A stretch of DNA of 64,000 nt, from assembly GCF_905175385.1 (NCBI RefSeq), contig NZ_HG992749.1, forward strand, positions 2,542,001 to 2,606,000, written 5' to 3'. The stretch comes from Vibrio sp. B1FLJ16. GTDB lineage: Bacteria > Pseudomonadota > Gammaproteobacteria > Enterobacterales > Vibrionaceae. Made by a program: the position numbers and the translations under genes. Shown here piece by piece: positions 1 through 10,345 of the stretch (position 1 is the first letter of the stretch; each line of letters begins with the position of its first letter). The notes below the pieces were generated by a model, which saw only the letters and a program-made list of their open reading frames with translations, did no database searches and was not told the DNA's origin.

Positions 1-1163
1 CGCCAGAATCGGACATCTCTTCTTGCCAATCCAGCAGCTTACGTAGCCAGGTAATTTTCTCATCGTATCCACTGCGTGCACTCGTACCTTCTTTATACTT
101 CCAGTGCGCAGCCACACCCAATTCCGACTCTTCATGCATTTGCTTAGTTCGGATTTGGATCTCGATGGTTTTCCCTTCAGGGCCTAGGATAACGGTATGA
201 ATGGACTGGTATCCGTTTGGTTTCGGGTTTGCTACGTAGTCATCAAATTCACTCGGCAGATGCTTGTATTTGGTATGCACAACACCTAAGGCCGCGTAAC
301 AGTCCTGCAGTTTATCAGCGATGATACGGACAGCTCGGACGTCAAACAGCTCATCAAACGCCAGACTCTTCTTCTGCATTTTGCGCCAGATACTGTAAAT
401 GTGCTTTGGACGGCCACTCACTTCCGCATTGATACCGCAGACTTTCATCTCCTCTGTGAGGTCATCGACAAAGTCTTTGATGTACTGCTCGCGAACGATG
501 CGGCGTTCAGACAGCTGCTTGGCTATTTGCTTGTAGGTTTCTGGCTGCTGGTAGCGAAACGCATAATCTTCGATTTCCCACTTTAACTGACCGATACCTA
601 GTCGGTTGGCCAGTGGCGCATAAATGTTGGCGCACTCTTTAGCAGCGGCTCGACGGATTTCATCCGGCGCTTTTTTTTACTTCTATCAGATTGCAGATGC
701 GTTCTGCCAGTTTGATAACCACGCAACGAAAGTCATCAACCATAGCCAGCAACATACGACGCACATTGTCTACCTGAGACGATGCCGCGCCGCCTTCCAT
801 AGTGACATTGAGTTGGCCGATGGCGGCCATTTCTTCAACACCATCAATCAGCTTTACAATCTCTTTGCTGTACTTCTCTTCAAACAACTCTCTTTTGAAA
901 GCGCCGCTTGAAACCAATGGAAACAGTTGAGCCGCTACTAATGTAGCTTTATCCATAGACAAGGTGATCAGAATTTCGATCATCTCTCGTCCACGCCACA
1001 GCAGTAGTTCCGCTTGTTCATTCCCTGCCAAAATCGTCTGGCAGTCTTTGTATACCTCAATCAAGCGTTTTGCTGTGTTTTTCTCTTGCCCTAGGCTAGC
1101 CACCCATTGCTCGAGTTCAAACTGTTCATTTTGATTTAAATGCGCGCTTCTTACCGCAACCAT
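1..1163 (-). CDS. relA: (p)ppGpp synthetase I RelA, N-terminal part, with a one-base frameshift
   Basis: RelA makes (p)ppGpp on stalled ribosomes during amino-acid starvation. The gene starts at 1163 with MVAVRSAHLN, the usual RelA start, and runs off the window at base 1, so only about 387 of roughly 740 residues are seen. The pseudo-hydrolase region comes first, then the synthetase domain with the motifs GRPKHIYSIWRKM, FDELFDVRAVRI and NPKPNGYQSIHT. An A8 run (671-678 on the plus strand, read as T) holds one base too many: the frame breaks after IEVKK, and dropping one A restores the family sequence APDEIRRAAAKECANIYAPL. Everything downstream to base 1 is open in the restored frame. The break is probably a homopolymer error; a true null or slippage-rescued gene is possible. 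Confidence 0.9.
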
Positions 1164-1280
1164 CTCAGCGTCCTAATTATTATATTCGTGTGGTTCGACT
1201 AACAACGTTCAGATTAGTTCTTAAGTCATTACTGTTTGCTGACTTTTTGACCCCACCACAAGTAAGGGTCGATGCCTGTT

Positions 1281-2603
1281 TTATGAGGACTTTTCAAACA
1301 AGGCCATTGATTCTAAATGGCTGGTATGCGGGAACATATCCAGCATGCCTAATTTGGTTAATTGGTAGCCTTGTTCTATTAAGCTCTGACTGTCCCTTGC
1401 AAGGGTAGCAGGATTACAAGAAACGTAAACCACGCGCTCAGCACCCAGAGCTGATACTTGATCGATGATCCCACTTGCGCCGGCACGAGCAGGATCGAGT
1501 AGGATTTTATCAAATTTTTGCTCCGCCCAAGTCTGACCTTTAAAGTCCTGCTCAAGGTTAGCGTGATAAAACTGCGCGTTATTGATTTGGTTCAATGATG
1601 CGTTATTTGTGGCTTTTTCTACCATCTCCGCCACACCTTCCACTCCCACCACCTGTTTTACTGCCTTCGCTATCGGTAAACTAAAGTTACCAAGACCACA
1701 GAACAGATCTAACACTCGATCATTCTCCTGCGGGTCTAGCCACGCCATTGCCTGCGCAACCATTTTTTGATTTACCGCCTGGTTGACCTGGATAAAGTTA
1801 TTCGGTGTGAATGGCACTTTCACGCCAGTTTCCTGATAGAACGGTGTTTCACCTTCCACTAAGTCCAATTGGTCGGTTTCTGGCATCAGGTACAATGCCG
1901 CATTGTGGCGCTTGGCAAGCTCAACCAACGCCTCCACTTCGTCGTCAGCCAATTTACTCATGTGTCGCAGCGTAATGCACGGGCCGTTATCACCCAGTAC
2001 CAGCTCAACATGGCCGAGCTGTTCAGGCTTTTTAAAATTTTGCAGAACCGCGTAAATTTCCGGAAGCAACACATTCAGCTGGGGCGCTAAAACCGGACAA
2101 TCGGTCACTTGAGCGATTTGCTTACTTTGCTTTTTACGGAAACCAAAATTCAAATGACGCGTTTTTTTGTCGACAAACAAACTGACCCGGGCACGGCGAC
2201 GGTAGCCTAGCTGCTCACCTAAAATTGGGGCATCAAGATCAATATCACTACCGGCAAATTTTCGCATAAGCTGACGCAGGGTCTGCTGTTTGTGCGTCAA
2301 TTGTTGGTCATAATCCAGATGCTGTAAATCACATCCACCGCACTCATGGTAATGAGGACAGAATGGTTCAACGCGTTTATCACTCGGCTGCAAAATCTTA
2401 ATCAGCTTGCCGCGGGCAAACTTACTTTTTTCTTCCACTAACTGAGTCACTACCTCTTCACCCGGCAAAGCGCCCTCAATAAATAGCGGCTTTTTGTTCA
2501 GGTAAGCGATACCTGCGCCGTGATGATCCAAACGTTCAACCTGCACCGACTGGTGACGAGTGTTGAGTTGGGTTTTCTTTTTAGGTTGGAAGATGCGTGC
2601 CAT
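1281..2603 (-). CDS. rlmD: 23S rRNA (uracil-1939-C5) methyltransferase RlmD
   Basis: The product methylates U1939 of 23S rRNA using SAM. It has 440 residues, the normal length. An N-terminal TRAM domain (about 10-70) is followed by the [4Fe-4S] cysteines C82, C88, C91 and C169, then a Rossmann methyltransferase domain with the SAM motif [14 protein letters not shown] and the catalytic [11 protein letters not shown] (C396). The gene lies upstream of relA in the same direction, as in other gammaproteobacteria, and is divergent from barA. The start at 2603 gives [10 protein letters not shown], the usual basic N-terminus. Confidence 0.95.
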   Translation of the reverse strand: MARIFQPKKKTQLNTRHQSVQVERLDHHGAGIAYLNKKPLFIEGALPGEEVVTQLVEEKSKFARGKLIKILQPSDKRVEPFCPHYHECGGCDLQHLDYDQQLTHKQQTLRQLMRKFAGSDIDLDAPILGEQLGYRRRARVSLFVDKKTRHLNFGFRKKQSKQIAQVTDCPVLAPQLNVLLPEIYAVLQNFKKPEQLGHVELVLGDNGPCITLRHMSKLADDEVEALVELAKRHNAALYLMPETDQLDLVEGETPFYQETGVKVPFTPNNFIQVNQAVNQKMVAQAMAWLDPQENDRVLDLFCGLGNFSLPIAKAVKQVVGVEGVAEMVEKATNNASLNQINNAQFYHANLEQDFKGQTWAEQKFDKILLDPARAGASGIIDQVSALGAERVVYVSCNPATLARDSQSLIEQGYQLTKLGMLDMFPHTSHLESMALFEKSS

Positions 2604-2801
2604 GATCTGTGCCTGATTTGTGTCTTATTGCTCTGCGGCTTCACTATTATTGATTGCAGCCGTTGTGTGAATCGAGTGACTTTATTATGCTTACCATTCA
2701 TCCGGTAACGTCACCTTTACTCAAGGCAATATGTCTACTCTTGAGAAATTATGCGTTATTTTCCCATATCCAGACTCCGATGTAATTAGATAATAGAAAA
2801 C

Positions 2802-5600
2802 ATGACCAGATATGGCTTACGAGCACGTGTAATAACACTGACTCTCGCTCCCACTCTCATTATTGGCTTATTACTGAGCGGCTTTTTCTCATTTAACCGC
2901 TATCAGGATCTAGAGAAACAAGTCATCACCACTGGCAATAGCATCATTGAGCCCTTAGCCATCGCCAGCGAATCTTACTTACTGACAGAAAGTCGGGAAG
3001 CCGTTCGTCGTCTTGTCAGCTATGCTCACCGCAAAAACTCTAAACTGGTTCGAAGCATTGCCGTGTTTGATTCTAACCACGAGCTATTCGTTACCTCAAA
3101 CTTTCATCCCAACTTCGAAACTCTGATGTTTCCTAAAGATAATCCTATTCCACAACTGGGAAGTTCAGAGCTTTACGATAATTATCTGATCCTGCGTGTG
3201 CCTGTTTTATCTGAAGGCCAATACCTGACCGATCTCTCCAATAAAAGTCAGGCAACCAGAGCCATCGGCTACATTGCCGTTGAACTGGATCTGTCGTCTC
3301 TGCGTCTTCAGCAATACCAAGAAGTCTTCTCGGCATTTTTGGTGCTGATTTTAGGCCTCGGTCTTGCCAGCGTGTTTGCTTCCCGTTTAATGCATGATGT
3401 CACTCAGCCAATCACGCACATGAAAAACGTCGTGGATCGCATTCGACGCGGTCATTTGGACGTTCGTATTGAAGGAAAAATGCATGGTGAACTTGATCAG
3501 CTGAAAAACGGTATCAACGCAATGGCTATCTCTTTGTCGGAGTACCACGTAGAGATGCAGCACAGTATCGACCAGGCAACCTCAGATCTGCGCGAGACCT
3601 TAGAACAGTTGGAAATTCAGAACGTTGAGTTGGATATCGCTAAGAAGCGGGCACAAGAAGCGGCTCGTGTGAAGTCTGAATTCCTGGCCAACATGTCGCA
3701 CGAACTAAGAACACCACTGAACGGAGTAATAGGCTTTACGCGCCAGATGCTGAAAACCCAGTTATCGAACAGTCAGACGGATTATCTGCAGACGATTGAA
3801 AAGTCGGCCAATAACCTGCTGAATATTATCAATGACATCCTCGATTTCTCGAAACTGGAAGCGGGTAAACTGGCACTGGAAAACATTCCATTTGATTTCC
3901 GCGAAAGCTTGGAAGAGGTCATCAGCCTTCAGGCCACCAGCGCGCATGAGAAAGGATTGGAAATTACACTCAAAGTTGACCCTAAAATTCCATCAGGCCT
4001 GATAGGCGACCCATTGCGTATCCAACAAGTACTGACGAACCTGGTCGGTAACTCAATCAAGTTTACCGAACGTGGCAACATCGACATCAGTGTCGAAATG
4101 CGTTCTCAGGCTGGTGACTCGGTCGAACTGCAATTTATGGTGCGCGATACGGGGATTGGTATCTCAGAGCGTCAGCAAGCACAGCTGTTCCAGGCGTTTA
4201 GCCAGGCTGATGCAAGCATCTCACGCCGCTACGGCGGGACAGGTCTTGGTCTGGTCATTACCCAGAAACTGGTGAGCCAGATGGGCGGAGAGATCAGTCT
4301 GACTAGTCGTCTTCACCAGGGTTCCACCTTCTGGTTTACTCTGCGCCTCAACTCAACAGATATGCCGATGAGCGACCTTATCGAGATTGAGCTGCTTATG
4401 GGTAAACAGCTGCTGTTAGTCGAGCCAAACATGCAGGCGGCCTCCGTAACTCAGCAGATCCTAAGTCAGGAAGGCATGCTGGTTACCTACCGTTCATCTC
4501 TGCCAGAAGGAGATGAGCACTACGATTACGTGTTGCTGAACCTGGCTGCAAACCAGACTTATGATGAGCAGTCTGTGGCAGTATGGATAGAGCAAGCAAA
4601 ACAGATGGCGCCAAGCGTAATCATGGGTACGCCAAGTACTGAGCTGGCACTAGCCGATCAAATAATGACAGAGCATCACATCCAATGTCTGACCAAGCCT
4701 CTGTCGCGACGCCGATTACTACAGAGCCTGATCAGTGAGCATGTAGAATCGCCTCAGCCTCTGGCAGCGCCAATCCCGACCATAGCGGAAGAGCGTTTAC
4801 CATTGCACGTATTAGCTGTCGACGATAACCCAGCTAACCTGAAGCTGATTGCAGCTCTGCTCAAGGAGCGGGTTAAAACAGTGACAGCATGCAGTAACGG
4901 TCAACAAGCGGTGAATCTGGCAACCGAGAAGAAATACGACATGATCTTCATGGACATTCAGATGCCACATATGGATGGCGTGACAGCGTGTAAGCACATC
5001 AAACAGATTGAACTTAATAGAGATACGCCGGTAATTGCGGTAACCGCACACGCGATGGCGGGTGAACGCGATCGTCTGCTCGCGGCGGGCATGGATGATT
5101 ACCTGACCAAGCCAATTGAAGAACACATACTGCAACAGGTTTTGGTTCACTGGAACCCGAATGCCTGCGCCGAAAGCATTGGTAAAGTCGCGCCATCTTA
5201 CGTCGATGAACCTGAGAGTGAAGCAGACAATACCGCAGAAAGTGCTCATCAGGATGTAATTATCGACTGGGGAGCCGCATTAAAACAGAGTGCAAACAAG
5301 GAAGACTTAGCCAAAGATATGCTACGCATGTTGATTGAGTATATCCCGGAAGTCGATGCCGTCGTCGCCAATGCTCTGGAAGAAGAGAACTACTCACGTG
5401 AAGAGTTAATTCACGTCATCCACAAACTGCATGGCAGCAGCTCCTATTGTGGTGTACCAAGATTAAAATCGCTGTGCGCGACACTGGAGCAGGCTTTACG
5501 TTCCGATGCCAGCCTTGAAGATATTGAACCGGAAATGTTTGAGCTGCAGGATGAGATGATTAAGGTTACTACAACCGCAAAGCTCTATCTTGAACAGTAA
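2802..5600 (+). CDS. barA: Hybrid sensor histidine kinase BarA (VarS in Vibrio)
   Basis: This is the membrane kinase of the BarA/UvrY (VarS/VarA) system, which controls CsrA through Csr small RNAs. The 932 residues hold, in order: TM1 (about 10-30), a periplasmic loop, TM2 (about 172-197), HAMP, a coiled coil, HisKA with SHELRTPLNG (phospho-acceptor H300), the ATPase domain (NLVGNSIKFT, DTGIGIS, GGTGLGL), a degenerate receiver-like region (about 535-650), a true receiver (DDNPANL, phospho-acceptor D718 in MDIQMPHMDG), and an Hpt domain with H877 in HKLHGSSSYCG. All phosphorelay residues are present. The gene diverges from rlmD and ends at a clear terminator. No Csr RNA or varA gene is visible in this window. 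Confidence 0.95.
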   Translation: MTRYGLRARVITLTLAPTLIIGLLLSGFFSFNRYQDLEKQVITTGNSIIEPLAIASESYLLTESREAVRRLVSYAHRKNSKLVRSIAVFDSNHELFVTSNFHPNFETLMFPKDNPIPQLGSSELYDNYLILRVPVLSEGQYLTDLSNKSQATRAIGYIAVELDLSSLRLQQYQEVFSAFLVLILGLGLASVFASRLMHDVTQPITHMKNVVDRIRRGHLDVRIEGKMHGELDQLKNGINAMAISLSEYHVEMQHSIDQATSDLRETLEQLEIQNVELDIAKKRAQEAARVKSEFLANMSHELRTPLNGVIGFTRQMLKTQLSNSQTDYLQTIEKSANNLLNIINDILDFSKLEAGKLALENIPFDFRESLEEVISLQATSAHEKGLEITLKVDPKIPSGLIGDPLRIQQVLTNLVGNSIKFTERGNIDISVEMRSQAGDSVELQFMVRDTGIGISERQQAQLFQAFSQADASISRRYGGTGLGLVITQKLVSQMGGEISLTSRLHQGSTFWFTLRLNSTDMPMSDLIEIELLMGKQLLLVEPNMQAASVTQQILSQEGMLVTYRSSLPEGDEHYDYVLLNLAANQTYDEQSVAVWIEQAKQMAPSVIMGTPSTELALADQIMTEHHIQCLTKPLSRRRLLQSLISEHVESPQPLAAPIPTIAEERLPLHVLAVDDNPANLKLIAALLKERVKTVTACSNGQQAVNLATEKKYDMIFMDIQMPHMDGVTACKHIKQIELNRDTPVIAVTAHAMAGERDRLLAAGMDDYLTKPIEEHILQQVLVHWNPNACAESIGKVAPSYVDEPESEADNTAESAHQDVIIDWGAALKQSANKEDLAKDMLRMLIEYIPEVDAVVANALEEENYSREELIHVIHKLHGSSSYCGVPRLKSLCATLEQALRSDASLEDIEPEMFELQDEMIKVTTTAKLYLEQ

Positions 5601-5614
5601 ATTAAGACTTAAAA

Positions 5615-5639
5615 GCCAGAGCGTTTGCTCTGGCTTTTT
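5615..5639 (+). terminator. Intrinsic terminator after barA
   Basis: The perfect stem GCCAGAGC/GCTCTGGC with a TTT loop is followed by five T. It lies 15 bases after the barA stop codon and just beyond the 3' end of the convergent acpS gene. Confidence 0.85.
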
Positions 5640-5677
5640 GCTATTTGTTTTTTGTAGGCTATCTACCCGCAAGTCAT

Positions 5678-6058
5678 TCAGGACTCCAGAATCACCGTCG
5701 CAACAGCGTAGTGACGCTCATCTGATATTGAAAGGTGAATGTTGTTCACACCAATGCCCTGCGCCAACTGCTGAGCAACACCAGACAGAGTAAGTACCGG
5801 CTTACCCCGCTCATCGTTATCGACACAAAAGTCGTGAAAGGTAACACCTTTCGCAATACCCGTTCCCAATGCTTTAGATGCGGCTTCTTTTACCGCAAAT
5901 CGCTTAGCGAGATAACGGCCTTTTTGTTTTAACTGAGCAAACTTGAGCATCTCTTCTTCACAGAGAATACGCTCTGCAAACGCTTCACCAGTGCGAGAAA
6001 GCGCCTGTTCAATACGCTCAATCTCCGCAATATCCGTACCTAAACCTAAAATGGCCAT
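5678..6058 (-). CDS. acpS: Holo-[acyl-carrier-protein] synthase AcpS
   Basis: AcpS transfers 4'-phosphopantetheine from CoA to apo-ACP, which fatty-acid synthesis requires. I chose the ATG at 6058, which gives 126 residues beginning [10 protein letters not shown], the universal AcpS N-terminus; an upstream in-frame ATG at 6088 lies inside pdxJ and would add ten atypical residues. The signatures [10 protein letters not shown] (Mg2+-binding Asp) and [15 protein letters not shown] are present. The gene follows pdxJ by 13 bases, the conserved recO-pdxJ-acpS order. Confidence 0.93.
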   Translation of the reverse strand: MAILGLGTDIAEIERIEQALSRTGEAFAERILCEEEMLKFAQLKQKGRYLAKRFAVKEAASKALGTGIAKGVTFHDFCVDNDERGKPVLTLSGVAQQLAQGIGVNNIHLSISDERHYAVATVILES

Positions 6059-6071
6059 TAATAATGCCGGA

Positions 6072-6803
6072 TTATTTACGCGCTTCAATCATCAGGGCTT
6101 TCATGTCAGCTACGGCTTTTTCTAAGCCGTCGAAGACCGCGCGGCCGATGATTGAGTGGCCAATGTTCAGTTCATAAATTTCTGGCAGTGCCGCAATAGA
6201 CGCAACGTTGTGGTAAGTCAGACCATGCCCGGCATTGACAATAATTCCCAGGCCATCAGCGTAGCTTGCACCTGCTGCGATTTTCTTTAGCTCAGCCTGC
6301 TGTTCTTCTTCTGTTGTTGCATCCGCATAGTGACCAGTGTGGAGCTCAATATATGGCGCGCCACATTGCAGTGCTGCATCAATCTGCTGACGGTCTGCAT
6401 CAATAAACAGAGATACCTTAATACCTGCTTCGGTTAGCTTCTGTGTCGCTGCTTTTACTTTATCAAGCTGGCCAACCACATCCAGACCGCCCTCTGTCGT
6501 CAGCTCTTCGCGCTTCTCCGGCACTAAACAAACGAACTCCGGCTTGGTTTTCAGAGCAATCTCAACCATTTCATCTGTTACCGCCATCTCCAGATTCATA
6601 CGCGTCTGAATAGTTTCACGCAGAATACGTACATCACGGTCTAGAATATGGCGACGGTCTTCACGCAAGTGGATGGTGATACCATCTGCGCCCGCGCGCT
6701 CTGCTATTTCAGCAGCATGAACAGGATCCGGGTATTTAGTGCCACGCGCATTACGTAAAGTAGCAATATGATCGATATTAACGCCTAAATAGATTGAGCT
6801 CAT
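6072..6803 (-). CDS. pdxJ: Pyridoxine 5'-phosphate synthase PdxJ
   Basis: PdxJ condenses 1-deoxyxylulose 5-phosphate with 3-amino-2-oxopropyl phosphate to form pyridoxine 5'-phosphate. It has 243 residues, typical length. Family motifs seen are [40 protein letters not shown] and [11 protein letters not shown]. The start codon overlaps the recO stop by four bases, so the two genes are translationally coupled. Epd (at 33.6-34.6 kb) belongs to the other branch of the same vitamin B6 pathway. Confidence 0.96.
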   Translation of the reverse strand: MSSIYLGVNIDHIATLRNARGTKYPDPVHAAEIAERAGADGITIHLREDRRHILDRDVRILRETIQTRMNLEMAVTDEMVEIALKTKPEFVCLVPEKREELTTEGGLDVVGQLDKVKAATQKLTEAGIKVSLFIDADRQQIDAALQCGAPYIELHTGHYADATTEEEQQAELKKIAAGASYADGLGIIVNAGHGLTYHNVASIAALPEIYELNIGHSIIGRAVFDGLEKAVADMKALMIEARK

Positions 6804-7531
6804 TTTCCGTTACTCCGTGCTCTCGGTATGTGAATAAATAATTCACGACTTTTTAAAGGTTTGCCGCCAAGATACGGCTTTAAGGCTATACGTGTAAAGC
6901 GTTTTGCGGCTTTTAGCTGCTCTTTAGTGACGAAGCGCCGCTCACTGATGGCAATCAGCTCATTACCTAAAAATGTCAGGTTATCGCGTCTTACTGAAGC
7001 AATGAACCCCTTCTGTTCGCGGTAACGATAGGTCATGTCCGCTTCGACTGGCTCACCTGTCCCGGCACAGTGCATAAAGTCGACGCCGTACCCCATTGAA
7101 GAAAGTAAAGCCAGCTCAAACCGGCGCAGCGCTGGCTCTGGATTGTCACACTGAGCAAGTTCGGTTAATGCATGAAGATAATCATGAAACAGGGCTGGCA
7201 TTGGCACCTCTGCCATCAGTACGCGCCCAATCAACTCATTAACGTACATCGCTGAATAAAGATTGATTCCGCTTAACGGCAATCCCAGGCTGATTGGTTC
7301 TGCCTGCCGTAATGTTTTCATGGAACCTTTGCCTGACCACTTAAGTAATAAAGGCGTGAACGGCTGCAGCGCCCCTTTCAGGTTGGAACGTTTACTGCGC
7401 GCGCCTTTAGCCATTAGCGTGATACGTCCGTATTCCTCACTGAAAACATCAAGGATTAAACTCGATTCACTGTAAGGTCTTCGATGTAAAACAAAGCAGC
7501 GCTGGAAGCCTTCAGAAGAGAGGTTGCTCAT
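6800..7531 (-). CDS. recO: DNA repair protein RecO
   Basis: RecO loads RecA at gaps with RecR and anneals single strands in the RecF pathway. The protein has 243 residues, with an N-terminal OB fold (about 1-80, [20 protein letters not shown]) and an alpha-helical C-terminal part. It overlaps pdxJ by four bases. A terminator-like hairpin separates it from era upstream, so recO-pdxJ-acpS may be a separate or attenuated unit. Confidence 0.93.
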   Translation of the reverse strand: MSNLSSEGFQRCFVLHRRPYSESSLILDVFSEEYGRITLMAKGARSKRSNLKGALQPFTPLLLKWSGKGSMKTLRQAEPISLGLPLSGINLYSAMYVNELIGRVLMAEVPMPALFHDYLHALTELAQCDNPEPALRRFELALLSSMGYGVDFMHCAGTGEPVEADMTYRYREQKGFIASVRRDNLTFLGNELIAISERRFVTKEQLKAAKRFTRIALKPYLGGKPLKSRELFIHIPRARSNGK

Positions 7532-7570
7532 CTAATTCGGTGTGCCTAAAAGTCGAAATACTAAGTGGTA

Positions 7571-7596
7571 AAAAATAAGGAGCCCAAAGGCTCCCT
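7571..7596 (-). terminator. Intrinsic terminator after era
   Basis: On the minus strand GGGAGCC-TTT-GGGCTCC is followed by TTATTTTTT. It lies between era and recO and probably ends or attenuates the lepA-lepB-rnc-era transcript. Confidence 0.75.
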
Positions 7597-7636
7597 ATTC
7601 GAATCAATGCTGGAGCGAAGTGTCTTCGCCAAGTAG

Positions 7637-8599
7637 TTATAGATCGTCGATGTAACCAAGTGAACGCAGAGCGCGCTCATCATCAGCCCAACCAGATTTC
7701 ACTTTAACCCAGGTCTCCAGGTAAACTTTGCGACCAAAGAGCTCTTCCATATCCAGACGTGCTTCACGACCGATAGTTTTGATCTTTTCGCCGCCTTTAC
7801 CAATCACCATTTTCTTCTGACCATTACGTTCAACAAGAATCAGGGCATTGATATGGAAACCGTCGGTATCCGGATTGTAATCAAAGCGTTCAATCTCTAC
7901 CGTAACTGAGTAAGGCAGTTCATCACCAGTGAAACGCATGAGCTTTTCACGAACAATCTCTGACGCCATAAAGCGTTGTGAACGGTCTGTCACATACTCT
8001 TCCGGGAAGTGGTGTGTGGCTTTTGGCAAGTGATCACGAACGTGCTTACGCAGCACATCGATGTTTTTACCTTGCTTAGCCGAGATTGGCACAACGTCGA
8101 CAAAGTCCATTTTCTTAGACATGTCAGCCATGTGCATCATTACTTCATTACGGTCTTGTACGTTGTCGACTTTGTTTACACAAAGCACGACTGGGAAGTT
8201 GGACTTCTGAAGCTTGGTCAGTACCATCTCATCATCTTTAGTCCAATGCGTACCATCGACCAAGAAGAACACTAAATTCACATCACTCAAAGATGAATTT
8301 GCTGCTCGGTTCATCAAACGGTTGATAGCTCGCTTCTCTTCGATGTGAAGTCCAGGAGTATCAACGTAAATCGCCTGGTAATCACCATCGGTGTCTACAC
8401 CCATGATGCGGTGACGAGTCGTTTGTGGCTTACGTGACGTGATCGAAATCTTCTGACCTAAGATTTTGTTCAGAAGGGTCGACTTACCTACATTTGGACG
8501 ACCAACAATGGCAATAAAGCCACAATGTTGGTTTTCCGGTGAGCTAACTTCACCGTGTGACGCAAAAAATGCATCAATATCGAATTCGTTATCAGCCAT
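7637..8599 (-). CDS. era: GTPase Era
   Basis: Era is an essential GTPase that binds 16S rRNA and takes part in 30S assembly. The 320 residues include the G1 motif GRPNVGKS (33-40), the G3 motif DTPGLH, the G4 motif NKVD, and a C-terminal KH domain with [10 protein letters not shown]. Its start overlaps the 3' end of rnc by eight bases, the conserved rnc-era coupling. The N-terminal extension of about 25 residues is acidic, as in other Vibrio Era proteins. Confidence 0.96.
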   Translation of the reverse strand: MADNEFDIDAFFASHGEVSSPENQHCGFIAIVGRPNVGKSTLLNKILGQKISITSRKPQTTRHRIMGVDTDGDYQAIYVDTPGLHIEEKRAINRLMNRAANSSLSDVNLVFFLVDGTHWTKDDEMVLTKLQKSNFPVVLCVNKVDNVQDRNEVMMHMADMSKKMDFVDVVPISAKQGKNIDVLRKHVRDHLPKATHHFPEEYVTDRSQRFMASEIVREKLMRFTGDELPYSVTVEIERFDYNPDTDGFHINALILVERNGQKKMVIGKGGEKIKTIGREARLDMEELFGRKVYLETWVKVKSGWADDERALRSLGYIDDL

Positions 8600-9269
8600 T
8601 AGTTAATTGCTCTAGTGCTGTTTCAGCTGCCGCCTGTTCTGCCTTGCGGCGGCTGGTGCCTTTACCGATTACAGGTTTTTCCACACCTGCAACTTCACAC
8701 TCAACCGTAAACTCTTGGTTGTGTGCTTCACCTTTAATATTAGTCACTGTGTAAACTGGCAGAGGTTTTCTTCTGCCTTGCAGGAACTCTTGGAGGCGAG
8801 TTTTTGGGTCTTTCTGTGATACACCAGGTTTAATGGCTTCAAGACGTGACTCGTACCAACTCAGTACAATGCCACGCACTGCTTCAATATCACTATCCAG
8901 GTAAATTGCACCAATAATGGCTTCTACCGCATCGGCAAGAATAGAGTCACGGCGAAAGCCACCACTCTTCAATTCACCTGGACCTAATTTTAAATAATCT
9001 CCCAGATCGAATTCACGACCCAGCTCCGCCAATGTGTGTCCGCGTACTAAGGTAGCGCGCATACGGCTCATGTCACCTTCGTTTACTTTTGGAAAACGAT
9101 GGTACAGATCATCAGCGATGACAAAACTTAAAATTGAATCGCCCAGAAACTCAAGACGTTCGTTATGCTTACTGTGAGCGCTGCGGTGAGTCAGCGCTAG
9201 GTTTATAAGCTCGGCATCCTGAAACTGGTAGCCGAGTTTACGCTCTAGTTTATCAATTGGAGAATTCAT
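8592..9269 (-). CDS. rnc: Ribonuclease III
   Basis: RNase III cleaves double-stranded RNA, including rRNA precursors. The 225 residues carry the signature ERLEFLGDS (catalytic D44), the second acidic cluster [11 protein letters not shown], and a C-terminal dsRNA-binding domain ([18 protein letters not shown]). The gene lies between lepB and era. A long perfect hairpin sits just upstream (9301-9332) and could be an autoregulatory cleavage site, as is known for the E. coli rnc leader. Confidence 0.96.
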   Translation of the reverse strand: MNSPIDKLERKLGYQFQDAELINLALTHRSAHSKHNERLEFLGDSILSFVIADDLYHRFPKVNEGDMSRMRATLVRGHTLAELGREFDLGDYLKLGPGELKSGGFRRDSILADAVEAIIGAIYLDSDIEAVRGIVLSWYESRLEAIKPGVSQKDPKTRLQEFLQGRRKPLPVYTVTNIKGEAHNQEFTVECEVAGVEKPVIGKGTSRRKAEQAAAETALEQLTNG

Positions 9270-9300
9270 ACTCTCTCGATATTTATGTTTATTTCTCTAT

Positions 9301-9332
9301 TAGTTGGAGTTGCAGCTAGGCGACTCCAACTA
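9301..9332 (-). promoter_or_regulatory. Hairpin in the lepB-rnc intergenic leader, candidate RNase III site
   Basis: TAGTTGGAGT pairs perfectly with ACTCCAACTA around a 12-base loop, and the stem extends by two more pairs, one of them a wobble. It starts 31 bases before the rnc start codon. No T tract follows on the minus strand, so it is not a standard terminator. RNase III autoregulation is an inference from the E. coli rnc leader. Confidence 0.45.
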
Positions 9333-9342
9333 TGATGAGAAG

Positions 9343-10242
9343 TTAGTGAATACCACCGATGCGATTAAAACGAACACCAGTCGGGATCCATGAAGGTAGA
9401 ACGCTATCTGCGCCACGTTCAAACTCGAAGCTGATCCAGATGGCGACTGCTTTGCCAACTAAATTTGCTTCTGGGACAAAGCCCCAGTATCGGCTGTCTG
9501 CACTATTGTCACGGTTATCCCCCATCACAAAGTACTGACCTTGTGGTACAACCCATTCTGTTGTGCCGCTACGCGGAAAGTATTGCTGCACATGATTGCG
9601 AACCAACGGATTTACCAGAATATTATGTTCAACAGCACCCAGTTTTTCATCCATCTGGATCATCGGGACACCATTTGAGACAAACTGACTCTCTTCGACA
9701 TTACTCAGTTTAACTGGCTTACAGCCGGAGTCACCTTTGCTTTGAACACACAACTGCTTGTCATCTGAATAACGCACAATATCACCCGGCAGACCAACAA
9801 CGCGCTTAATGTAGTCAATGCTAGGATGAGGTGGATACTTAAACACAACGATATCGCCGCGTTCTGGTTTGCCTGTTTCTACCAGCTCAGTGCGCCATAC
9901 CGGATCTTTTATGCCGTAAGCATATTTTTCTACCAGAATGAAATCTCCGACCAGTAAAGTAGGCATCATTGAGCCTGACGGAATCTGAAACGGTTCGTAG
10001 ATAAAAGAGCGCAATACGAGTACAAACGCGATCACCGGAAAGATAGAGACGCTGTTTTCAATCCACCATGGCTGGCGTTCCACTTTTTGTAGCGTAACTG
10101 CATCTAGACCATTAGTTGTTTGAGCTTGAATCTCTGCGACTTTTTCCTGACGTTTTTTCGCAAACACCAGCTTTTCCAGTAGCCAAACTACACCAGTTAC
10201 CAGGGTCACGATAACCAGAATCAGTGAGAATGTATTCGCCAT
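9343..10242 (-). CDS. lepB: Signal peptidase I (LepB)
   Basis: LepB removes signal peptides of secreted proteins at the outer face of the inner membrane. The 299 residues contain two N-terminal TM segments (about 4-24 and 64-80), the box IPSGSMMPTLL with nucleophile S91, and the general base K146 in SIDYIKRVVGLPGD, then the GDNRDNSADSRYWG box. The gene follows lepA by about 100 bases; a 9-bp stem-loop (10270-10293) lies in that gap. Confidence 0.97.
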   Translation of the reverse strand: MANTFSLILVIVTLVTGVVWLLEKLVFAKKRQEKVAEIQAQTTNGLDAVTLQKVERQPWWIENSVSIFPVIAFVLVLRSFIYEPFQIPSGSMMPTLLVGDFILVEKYAYGIKDPVWRTELVETGKPERGDIVVFKYPPHPSIDYIKRVVGLPGDIVRYSDDKQLCVQSKGDSGCKPVKLSNVEESQFVSNGVPMIQMDEKLGAVEHNILVNPLVRNHVQQYFPRSGTTEWVVPQGQYFVMGDNRDNSADSRYWGFVPEANLVGKAVAIWISFEFERGADSVLPSWIPTGVRFNRIGGIH

Positions 10243-10269
10243 TAAATTCCCTTATCTAAAAATGCGAAA

Positions 10270-10293
10270 GTGAAAGAGCGCTAACTCTTTCAC
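10270..10293. other. Stem-loop in the lepA-lepB gap
   Basis: GTGAAAGAG and CTCTTTCAC form a perfect 9-bp stem with a 6-base loop. On the minus strand a weak T-rich tract follows some bases later, so it may act as a leaky attenuator or as an RNA-processing site between lepA and lepB. Confidence 0.4.
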
Positions 10294-10345
10294 TTATATC
10301 AATACTAACGTCTTATGACCAACGAGAATGGAACAAAGTTCAATT

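Noticed and set aside
4812..5249. 145-codon frame antisense to barA
   Set aside because: Lies opposite the receiver domain of barA; composition follows the sense gene.
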